From the NCBI GenBank assembly GCA_001557505.1, contig LSAX01000007.1, positions 1,178,001 to 1,242,000 on the forward strand: a stretch of DNA of 64,000 nucleotides, given 5' to 3'. A program made the translations under genes and the position numbers. Numbering within the stretch: the stretch's first letter is position 1; every line of letters starts with the position of its first letter. The notes under the pieces are model-generated. The model searched no databases. It was not told the DNA's origin and was given only the letters and a program-made list of their open reading frames with translations. Source of the DNA: Reticulascus tulasneorum. Its lineage: Eukaryota > Ascomycota > Sordariomycetes > Glomerellales > Reticulascaceae. Positions 22,919 to 32,877 of this stretch are shown piece by piece.

Positions 22919-25608
22919 ATGAACTTCCAAAACTTGAACTTCGATTTTGTGGAACGGCACCGTATGTCTCTGTCTCTCTGTCTCTCCCCCTCTGTCTCAC
23001 GCACTACTGCCCATTAGCCCGATGCTCAGCTCCTGCTCCCTGCGCATGATTCGTCTTTGCTGATGGCCGCATAATAGGTCCCTATCCACCTCAGTTCTGG
23101 TCGCCGCACACTCCATCCGATCAATCGCAAATCACTGTGCTTCCTTACGATGAATCCAGACGAAATGATGACATAGACAACGACTCGTCCCTACGACCCT
23201 CTGCCTCCTCACAGCCAACCGTTATCCCATACGCCCCGTCACCTCCTCAACCCTCGGGGTCTTCCCAAGAGCCCTACGGCCCAGACAGACTCTTCGGCCC
23301 GCCATTGGTTGCAAACTATCATGCTGCCCAGCGCAACCTCTCCAGCCCGGTAGTCCGTTTCAACGAAGCTCAGTTAGCCATGAATGAGGTTGCCAACGCT
23401 GCGCGCGCGAGAGGCTTCAAAGACGACCTGGCCCTCGCCGCCGGCATGGTGACACCGGGAGTGGACGACACTCCCTACATACAATATGCTCTGGATGCCT
23501 TGACGAGGGAGGATGGCACCAGCCCTACCATCGACTCAACCTATCCGCCCGGCCACCACGATGGCTACCGAATATCCCACATGACCCATGATCCGGAGCT
23601 CGGCTTCCTGCCTCATCTCGCACCTCTGCCAGCTGTTCACGCCCACGATTCTTTCCGGCAACGATCAATATCTCCACAGCCATGGGAGGATAATATGGGT
23701 CGGGAACAGAAGACACCCCTTCCAGCGTTTCAATACCGGCCATCTTCACCTTTGAGCTCCATAGGCTCCGATAGGATCCCAACCGCCGCTATAGCAAAGG
23801 GACTCCAGCGCGGCGACTGGCACACTATTAGCGAGCTGCAGAGGGTGCGAGGTGGAAAGACGAAGCTGGACAACATCGACCCAGGGCGAAAGAAGCACCC
23901 GCGCCTAAACTATGTGCCGCACATTTTACGACTTCCTTCCATGATAATACTTACGACATTATGCATTTTAATGATTGCCGCTCTCATGTTCTGCGCCATC
24001 TACTCGAAACGAAATAACGCGCTGTTGGCCTACGGGGACAGCATTTATAGCGGTCCATACTTCCTATTTCGCATTTTCCCGCAAATGATGGCTGCAGTCA
24101 TATTTGTCTACGCTCAGTGCGTTCTGACGACGACTTTCCGCATTCTACCCTTTGCAGCTATGGCCCATGACGCCGCAAAACCGAGACAAAATGCTCTGTT
24201 TCAAGACTTGTACCCGAAGAGCTTTCTATACCCACACTTCGCTGGTCCTTTGCTCATCAAAATTTGCTCCGGGATCATATGGGTGACCGTATTCACCATC
24301 CCCCTCATCAGCGCAAGCTTTACGGTGAAATGGATCAGCGAAGAATGGCTATGGACATCTGTCCAAGGTGTCACTTGGACGCTGGTTGCGATTTATTTCC
24401 TCCTGCTTGGCTCGGTCATCGGTCTCATGATCTATTGGCATGGAAGAATCACAGGTCTCATATGGGACGCAAGGTCCATTGCGGACATCGCCCACATAAT
24501 CAACACAAGTCACACCGTCCCGGATTATGCTGGGACTGAAGTTCTACCTAGCAAAGCTGATATTCGTTCCGTGATGAGGAATCGTTTGTTCGACCGCCTT
24601 GGGTATTGGCATGATACCGTTCGTGTCTGGTACGGAATCGGCACTGCCTACGATCAAGTCAATCTGCCGCCCCAGGTCAATGCGGAGAAAGAGAAGCCAG
24701 GGAGGGGCCGACTCGACTCCGTCAGCTCCGCCGCACCTACGGTCTCGCCGGCAGAGTATGAACATGCTCGAAATCAATATCTACCATGGTGCATGCGCAC
24801 CAATCAGCTACTCTATCTTGTCGTGGGCGGTGCAGTGCTACTTATTGCACTTGTGGTCGTTTCGTTCGTTCCACAAACTAAGGTGACGGAGGGATTCCGA
24901 CCCGGTTTGTCAGCTGCGCCGGATGCAGGATCATTTTCAGCGGCGAACTTTCTTTACAGCTTCATCCCAAGCTGCCTGGGCATGATTTTGTACCTTTTGT
25001 TCCAGTCTCTGGATCTGTCGCTGCGAATCCTTCAGCCATGGGCCGAGTTATCTCGTCGCGAAGGCTCGTTGGCAACGACCTCCATCCTTATCGACTATGC
25101 TGCTTGCCTGCCATTAGAAGCAGCTGTGAAGGCTGCCAAGAACCGCCACTGGCGGGTGGCATGCCTGTCCTTGCTTTCATCCGTCTTCATTTTCATCCCC
25201 ATCCTGGCCGGTGGTCTTTTCATGGCCTTGACCCAAACAAGGTCATGGGAAGTGCGCATGTTTCCCAACATCCCCGTCTTCGGTATTCTTCTGGCGTTGC
25301 TGATCATCTATCTCGGCGGCCTGCTCGCTTTGCTTCCTAACCGAGGAATCTATCGCCTCCCACACGCTGTCACCTGCCTGGCCGAGATCATCAGCTTCGT
25401 TGCCAATAACGATATGACCCAGGATGAGGCATTCCGAGCGGTGGTATCCCAGAAAAACATGCTTGGCCGGTTGGGAGTGGGCCGCGACCTCCGCGAACAG
25501 ACGAGATGGTTTATTGGTGTGCCCCCAGGCAGAGAAGGGGAAGAAAGATTTGGGGTTAGGAGATTGAAGCAATTCACCCAGCGCAGGGCCCGCCGCTCTC
25601 TGATATAA
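22919..25608 (+). CDS. DUF3433-family polytopic membrane protein
   Basis: Two exons, 22919-22961 and 23078-25608; intron 22962-23077 (GTATGT, CTGAT branch, TAG) contains a (TCTCTG)-rich run; 857 aa. I chose the ATG at 22919 because the large frame has no ATG near its 5' end and this small exon joins it in phase (VERHR/PYPPQFW). Residues 1-295 are disordered and Pro/Ser-rich. About 9-10 membrane helices follow, in two blocks: about 300-470 (SMIILTTLCILMIAALMFCA, IWVTVFTIPLISASF) and 595-780. EYEHARNQYLPWCM and the second-block ILQPWAELSRREGS..LLLDY-like segment fit the fungal DUF3433 family. Biochemical function is unknown; a plasma or endomembrane location is inferred. Confidence 0.75.
22966..22998. 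repeat. TCTCTG-type microsatellite in an intron
   Basis: Imperfect (TCTCTG/TCTC)n pyrimidine run directly after the donor of the first intron of the DUF3433 gene. Likely length-variable. Confidence 0.6.
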
Positions 25609-26301
25609 CAGCGGCGCCAGGCACGTCATATTGCGGTCATTTTCAGGCCGAACTTTTGAGTTTGAGCGTTTGTGGCGTAAGATTAGTTGTACATATTTTG
25701 GATCATTGCATGGCGAGGCGTTCTGGAAAGGGGCAAGCATTGGCGTTTATGAGACGGTGGCTACGAACTCTTGATGCCTGCATGACGCATGGACAGAAGA
25801 TGGGATGAACTTATGGAGTTTGATGACTAGATACATTTAAAGTAGACCTCGATCTTGAGAGGCGTGTGCATACGAATCGACTTGTTATACACAAGCTCAC
25901 TCAAGATAGGACATCGGAACTGATTCTGTTTCTGAATGGTGAACAAAATGACTTATGATCAAACTCGTACGTACTTTTGGGATCAAATATAAAACTATAG
26001 AAATGACTCAAGGAAAGAATGCCAGGTGTGGCCATATATCATGAAGGCAATAAATCAGCCCGCCATCCTCATCCAGCCCAAAAAAGGGGTATAGAATGTT
26101 TGTCCCACCAGCACCAAACCTAAAAGCATACGCCGAACCCACTCCATCCCAAGCCGGCCCGAAGCAATGACACCAAGCCACCCACAAACCCCATTTTTCG
26201 TGATCGCGCATAACAATCGGTCCGTTCGTCATCCTGCAAGCCTCAACGGCTACGGAACATGTGGATCATACATATCATGACCGAAACTAAACCTCCACCA
26301 G
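25609..26301. other. Convergent intergenic spacer
   Basis: 693 bp between converging 3' ends. A 74-codon minus-strand frame with an ATG at 26232 (26008-26232, MTNGPIVMRDHEKWG) is aromatic-rich and ends inside the spacer; I have no support for it as a gene. Confidence 0.35.
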
Positions 26302-27504
26302 CTACGCAGTCGCGCGCGTCCTGAACATGCGCCCGAACCCGCGGCCCTCCGCTCGCTTGACTTGCGACTCGGAGCCGACTGTGCCGGCGCGCGCGCGCCT
26401 TAGCTGTTCGGCAGCGACCTCACTGCCCTTGCGTGTGCGACGCGTCTCGGAGGCGCTGGGCTTGTGCAGCGTCTTGACGAGGCGGATGAGGCCGCGCTCA
26501 ACTTGGGGTTGTGGCTCTGCCTCGTCTTCGGAGTCGAACTCGAAGACGGATACCTTTGGCGGGTCCGGGGGCGGGCGCGTGGGAGGCAGCGGTGCTGAGC
26601 GTGGGTTTGAGATGAGGTCGAGGCTGGTGCAGGGGAAAGAGGAGAATGTAGGTTGATTTGTGGAGTGGCTCGTGTGCGGCCGTCGCTGTGTTGCAATATG
26701 AGGGTGGGATGCTGGCTCTTGGAGGGAGTGGGGGAGATGAATTGGAGGCGGTCTTGGTCTTGGGTGCATGCGCCGTGGTGGTTCAGCATATGATTCTGCG
26801 GTTGGTATGGAAGATCTTGTTAATGATGAAGTCCTTGGTAGTGTTGGTGGTGCTGTGGGTGCAGGAGCTGGTGGAGCCCCTGGAGTTCCCGGCCTTGGAA
26901 ACAAGCTGTACGATGCGACTGGCTTGATCGTCTTCTTCTGTGATTTTTGAGACTCTGCTAAGGGCCACGAGACTGTCTCCTTCCGAGGGGAGGTCTTGAC
27001 TACTAGGGCTGGAGTTGTGGTCGTATATTGGACTGGGACTGGGGGCATAGGCCAGTCCTGGTAACCAGCCAGGTCAACCTCGTTGGCTCTCCTTATGTGC
27101 GGCGATGGGATGAGAGCTGGATACTGCTGAGCCCGAGGCCGCGACGGCTTCTTCTCTGCCTGCCAGAAACTGTCCCACAGCTGTGAAGTAGATGCATGAT
27201 ACTGATAGTCGTCCTCGACGGAAGCCTCCGAATCCGTGCGGTCGTCGATCAAGCCAGGCGCGGATCCCTGGGAGCTTATAGAAGATCGATCTCGATGACT
27301 GTATTGATCCTCCGGTGGCGGGGATGCTGATCGATATGTCGATGGTTCCTGAGTGAAGCATGTGGTGTAGTCACCTCGCCTCCTGTATCTACTCGGCGCG
27401 GGACGCTCCTCTTGTCGAGTGCAAGAGTATTCCGAGTATCCATAATACTTGGACACCAGCTTGAGATGTGCAAGCTTAGTCTGGCGCTCCATTGCTGCTG
27501 GCAT
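26302..27504 (-). CDS. Hypothetical disordered, Pro/Ser/Arg-rich protein
   Basis: Single exon; the longest frame begins with TTG at 27513, so the first ATG is 27504 (MPAAMERQ) or 27492 (MERQTKLAHLKL), giving 400 or 396 aa. The protein is largely disordered: Pro-rich tracts (PGTPGAPPAPAPTAPP), an acidic patch (FEFDSEDEAEP) and a basic C-terminus with RGFGRMFRTRATA. Short order-prone segments are KLAHLKLVSKYYGYSEYS and STSQLWDSFWQAE. No domain is recognised. It resembles scaffold or cortical proteins in composition only, which is weak evidence. It is called coding because of a 400-codon open frame in ordinary-composition DNA. Confidence 0.6.
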   Translation of the reverse strand: MPAAMERQTKLAHLKLVSKYYGYSEYSCTRQEERPAPSRYRRRGDYTTCFTQEPSTYRSASPPPEDQYSHRDRSSISSQGSAPGLIDDRTDSEASVEDDYQYHASTSQLWDSFWQAEKKPSRPRAQQYPALIPSPHIRRANEVDLAGYQDWPMPPVPVQYTTTTPALVVKTSPRKETVSWPLAESQKSQKKTIKPVASYSLFPRPGTPGAPPAPAPTAPPTLPRTSSLTRSSIPTAESYAEPPRRMHPRPRPPPIHLPHSLQEPASHPHIATQRRPHTSHSTNQPTFSSFPCTSLDLISNPRSAPLPPTRPPPDPPKVSVFEFDSEDEAEPQPQVERGLIRLVKTLHKPSASETRRTRKGSEVAAEQLRRARAGTVGSESQVKRAEGRGFGRMFRTRATA

Positions 27505-30500
27505 CGGTGACAATACTTGAGATGACGTCTAATTTCTTTGTAGGAGATTGCTTTCCCCTGCGAGCATCGATAGTTGGTGAACGAATATCTTTTGTGGTTG
27601 GACGGATCCGAAATGACGTTACCAAGGAATGGATGTCGACGTAGGCTGTCCAAAGGAAGAACGATAGGGCATAGACGTCAGTGAGGGAGGGGAAAAGGAA
27701 TGATATATGCCAAAAGCAATAGCGTCGATTCAAAGTCTCCCTACTCCCGGACAGCCTCGTTTGGGAGGGCTCCCCCGGCGTCAACAGGTAAACTACGCCC
27801 TCCCCCTCCAACAGGCCAAACAACAAACAAGGGGAGTTTTGGAAAAAAATGCAACATCGTGTCTTGGTTCCCGCACCGCGGGGTTTGGCATCCACCCTTG
27901 GTGGCTTGCTGCTGGTCGGGGCGCATTCCCCTACAAGTGTCGCGTAGATATTCGCATCGCTTATCGTCTATCCCTCCCGAGTTCCTCTCGACCTCATCAA
28001 CGCCTATCGCGCCACAGGTCTTGGGCTTGGGGAGCTAAGGATTCGCGAGAACAAAAAAGCTACCCGGGTACCTCGAGCTGACGACCTCGAAAGTGAGGAA
28101 TGTGGTGCTGCCCATTAGGGTGTGAGCGATTCGACCTTGGAGGGTAGGAACGGAATGTAGATGCACTTGAAGCTTTCGGGACATGAAATATCCATGTTCT
28201 TTCTTAGTGAAGATGACAGCAGAGTGGCAAGCATGACATGTACGCAGTCCTGCTAGCAGGTCCTCGGGGTGGTGGTCTTACAGCTCAACGACAGGAGTCT
28301 GCATATATGACATGAACGATTCAGAGTCTTTGCTGCCCACCCACTCGGGCGGTGACAATGGGCCGACTGGACTTCATTGTAAGGGACAATGGGCGGGCCT
28401 ATGGGTGTGGTGTAGAAACCAAATCCTCACTTGGAAAGCCATAGAGCCTCCCTGGGCAAACTTGTCCAGCACCGAACCCCCTCAGCGGCTTGCTACTTTG
28501 CCCTTGGAACACGAGCAACCGCGTTTGCCAGAGTATTGGTGATGGCTGCGATTCAGGCTAAGAGAGACAGGGAGAGAATACGAACAAAGAATGTGTCAGG
28601 TACCTGATGTCTCACCTTAAACAGTCGATGACGGTGCTCCTGCGGTGGAGTGGGGACCAGTTGACACCATCTTGGCCATCTTACAAAAGTTCAACGCTTC
28701 TCATGACTTATGAACGCGCACCTTTTGGTCGGTCCTGTCATGGCAAGATGCCTCTGCATCCCATTCGCAATTTGCAGCTCAACCATCATCAAACTTTAGT
28801 AGAGTCTCCAGCAAACCGATGCTGTAGAAAAACGGGGTCTGAGACAGACGATCGGCCACCATCGGGAGGCAGGCAAACGTAGCGCAAGTCTCGCCGGGGA
28901 GCCTCCGAGTCCACCGAGACAGGAATTCGCAGTTTTCCCTACACGCGCAAACCGGTGGATAGACAGCGGCTCCCGATGACGAGGATGCGTATCTGCATCC
29001 TTCTCTGTGGAATTGGCCCTGCGGGTCGGCAGGATGGGGTTTGAATGCGTCTGCTCCACGGAGCGGATAGACGCGAGCGGTACGTACCGAGCTAAATCGG
29101 GTTGTCGTGAGAGAGTAGAGGTGTTCTGGAGGTTGGATGTTCTCGAAATAGGGATGAGAAAAGACGGCGTGGGCGGGACTTCTTGGTTGGAGCACTCTGC
29201 CACTACTACTACTTCTTCCTCATCCCCAACTCTTTACGCCATGATTATTGCCTTTACAGAAATCAGAATAGCCATCAACTTCTTCATTCACTGCCGCAAG
29301 AGCCGTGAGAAAGAAAAGATCAGGATGTGAGACAGTCCCGTTATTGCCCGTCACCTAGTCTCAGCAACACTTATCGACCCCTTATCCGTATCAACAACAC
29401 CTTATCCAGCAGTTGGAGCAGACGGCTCTTGGCAATGGAGGAACGGAGAATAGTAGACGCTAGTCTTGGTTTGGACTCGGACTCCAAAGATTTGACACAT
29501 ACACAAGGAGAATAGTGGATAGTGGCTAACTTAAGTTCGAAAAAGCTAACTTCATGAGCAGGGGCCATGCGTCAGGCAAAACGTCCGCCTTCCACCTTAA
29601 ATTGGCTTTCGTCCGCACACACAAGGACGCGAATACTGCCGAGAATATCTCTCGTCCGCACTGCTGGAATACGCCAGTGGATCTCGAAATCTTGTTGAAC
29701 TGGCAATGGAACTAACACCGCAATGCAATCTGGCGACGCACGCTTACTCGACGAAGCTAAAGACGCAGAGACCGTCGAACTTAGCACTGCTACAGCTGGC
29801 ATGTGCTGTCAAAAGCCGCGGACTCCATCTCTAGGTCGTGTAGCCGGAATTCGATCACAGTTTCCAAAGCAACACGGCATCTAGCTCTGATATGAACGCT
29901 CGGGGCCATCAAGGTGCTTTCCCGGCCGAGGAGTAGTAGAGTCCTCTGGTCCGACTTTCTTGAGACCCATGACTCGAAACTCATGAGCCTTGAAGCCGAG
30001 GACTCTTTTGTCCAATTTCGACACTTGAATCACGCATTTGCTGCCCTGAAGGCTCTACAATGCTGCCTGTGATTCATTGGTTGTATTTTGAACTATTGTT
30101 GCGGTCTTCACACATCAGAAACACCAGAATTGTTAGTGCAGAGACACCTCCGTATTGCGTGTTGTCTGTTTAGCAATTACAATTTGAGTGAAGACAAGTG
30201 CGGGAGCAGTTGAGGCAAATTGCAAACAGTGCCTGCGAGCCTTCTCATCAATCTCGCCATGTGGTATCAATGTTCTGCTAGTCCTTCTGTTCCTTAATCC
30301 TTCACAATTGCAGCAGGTAAGAAGATCCAATCCGTTGAACGCCGTGGCCGAGTATAGCGTCCCGTAATTCTACACTTTGCAACTTGCTTGCACGTTGTAT
30401 TCTGGCGGTATGGTTCCGTGCGACCCATGAGAATCTCATGTGGCACCTCGCAGTTTCTTTGGCTCACGGAGTTCGTGAAATGTGCAGAAGGGTTTCTCCC

Positions 30501-32140
30501 CGCCGAATGAACCAAATGAAGCTATCACGACGAACCAAGACTGGCATGTGATGATGGCACCAGACGGTTTCGAGCTTAATTTGGGTTGTGGCTGGATACA
30601 GGCTCTGATTGGTTACGAGCTGACTACGCGGGGGCAGGGACAGCTGGACCGACCCGTCCTTCCGTCCCTTCCATGCTCTTAGACCTGCCGCACGGCCCTC
30701 CATGTCAGCTTGTCACTTGTCTGAGGGCTTTCATTAATTACTGTGTACGAAGCAATCTGCCTGCCCTGAGTCTCCCTTCTCTGTTTGTCTTGAGATCGAC
30801 AGCAAACGGGGTCTTTTATTGCACTTCTCAGTTCAGACACTAGAGAAAACGGTGGGCGAAAATTATTCATGCATTGCAGGATACAGTAGCTTCCTGCACG
30901 GCGCCATTACTTTTCCACCCCAAGGTCATCCCAACCTTGATTCCTTCAAGACTCGGAGACACGGTGCAGAAAAGGCCAGCATCGTCCAGCCAAAAGCCCC
31001 CATCGCTCCCAGCTTCCCCCTTCGGCGTCTAGCGTGGGATGCTCCAGGCTTAACCCAGCCTATCGGGATCGCTAAAGATGGGCTGGGCCGGGGTCCAATT
31101 GGCTGGTTGGGAGCACTAGGAGCACTAACCGGCAGATGTTTCGTCACTGGACAGATTTTGACAACTCACCGCACCCTCCACCCACCCTCAATCTCGACCT
31201 GCATCCTGAATTCTCCCAGCCCCCTCAATTTCAGACTTGGGTAGGAACTTGGATTACCCTATTTCGGGTAACAAGCGAAGTCCAGCGTTGCCTGCAATCA
31301 GGCCAATTGCCCGACGTAGTGCCAATAGTAGGACGCTCGGCGACTCTCGATTGCTGACGGAGCCAATTGGCCAAGATCCAGCCCGCTATCTAGCTTCGCG
31401 AGCATCTTCAGCCGAGTCCTAATTACAGCCTCTCTCCGGCTTGGGTTCCTGGCTGACGGCGAGGATGCTCCCTCCAGTCCCACGAAACATAAGCTATAAC
31501 CCTACCAGTTATGCCTTAATAAGGCTGTGTTAATCCCCCTTTCGGCAACCTGGCTCCAGGCTATTCCCTCCCTTTGGATGCGTCTGTATGACCCTGAGGC
31601 CTGCAGCATCGTCGAGTAAAAGGTGGCAGCTTGTTCGTCGATCCACTTGGTACGACCAGTAAAGCCTATGATTGATGGACTTGGAACAAACGCCATGCGA
31701 GTCCCGAAACAATAAAACCCCATCCCTATGTCCTGTCTCGTCCTGTCCCGTGGTCCAACTGGCGCTCGTCTGTTCCTCCTGCCGCGCAACCTCCTTCCTG
31801 TCCAGCCCTTCGTCCTCTAGCTGTTCCTCCTGTCCTGCATCTTTTACTTTTGCTGCTCGTATCATGCTCATGCTCATGCTGTGCTGAACGTGTCCTCAGA
31901 TCAGGTCGGATGGAAGCTGCCGTTGGTGCGATGTCATAGGTCCGTGCAGGCCTAGCAGCTGCGCCATCCAGGGCCATTGTTTCGGGCCAGTCGGGCGCCC
32001 ATTCCCCCATCTGCTGGCACACCAAAGGGTCGTCTCGCCCCGATTTCCTCCCCAAGGCCTCTGGTGATGATCGAGGGTGTGAGGCGGTCTCTATTCCTGC
32101 GAAAATTCCGGTAAAATCACTGTGCAGCTGCGAGACGAGC
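27505..32140. other. Gene-poor interval of about 4.6 kb
   Basis: No frame here has domain motifs, signal peptides or a splice pattern that I can support. The longest frames (about 140 codons at 27476-27895 minus, 28779-29203 minus and 30819-31244 plus) overlap one another on both strands and look like chance. It may be a long promoter for the genes on either side, host a non-coding RNA, or hold decayed sequence. The part from about 30900 is increasingly C/T-rich toward the leader of the next gene. Confidence 0.4.
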
Positions 32141-32143
32141 ATG

Positions 32144-32877
32144 GTGGCCGTAAAAGCATTCTCGCTCTCCAGACCTCCGGATCCCTTTGTTTTTCCGGGT
32201 CAATTGCCCCGGCGCGTTGGTGCGCATCGCTCCTTCTGCGAACAAACTCGAACGCGCACCACGCCACAGGCCTCCCCCGCCCACAACCCACCAAAAAAAC
32301 ACCACCGAAAAACATCACGAAAGGTTCAACGAAGGGCACCTTACGCTCTCGAAGCCGCGCGACATCTTCCCGGAGATTTACACACCTTTTCTCCACTGCT
32401 ACACTCACCATCGTTAAAACACGCGACTGAGACATCTTTAGGCCATTTTTTGGGCGGGCATCGTCACCTCTTAACCCATTCGTGGCGCCGCGCGCACGCG
32501 CGCACGTCTCGCCTGGCCACCTTCATTACCAGCCACGCACTTTTCGGTGCCAAGGTCTGCGGCTGCGCCCGACACTTCAACGTCCGCGACTTCCAGGCTT
32601 GACCCTTCATACTTTTCATCCTTTCACTTCTCACTGCAAAGCTCTTCTCCCTGCTTGCTCTCCAATTTAATTCTTTTGTCCCCAAGTGATACCCCCCATC
32701 GACATCACACACCAAATCTGTGAGTACCTTTTTCACCAAACCTGGGCTGCCTGTGTTGGGTGGGCTCTTTACCGCAAATCCACATTCCACCCCATCCCGT
32801 CTTGACTCCAGAGTCACTACCTTCTTGCTAACCATTGTGGCTCCAATTGCAGACCACTTCCTCTTCCAATTGCATAA
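32144..32877 (+). promoter_or_regulatory. ATG-free 5' leader with an intron at 32720-32852
   Basis: No ATG occurs on the plus strand from 32144 to 33534. A strong intron is visible at 32720-32852 (GTGAGT donor, GCTAAC branch, TTGCAG acceptor), so the region is probably transcribed as the 5' UTR of the coiled-coil gene. C/T-rich throughout. The transcription start is not known. Confidence 0.5.

Noticed and set aside
26008..26232. 74-codon aromatic-rich minus-strand frame
   Set aside because: It lies in a convergent spacer, in the presumed 3' UTR of the neighbouring minus-strand gene; nothing supports independent expression.
32141..32602. 153-codon plus frame starting at the last ATG before the long ATG-free leader
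   Set aside because: The translation is His/Arg/Pro-rich, with the appearance of a C-rich leader read in an arbitrary frame; no continuity with the coiled-coil protein.
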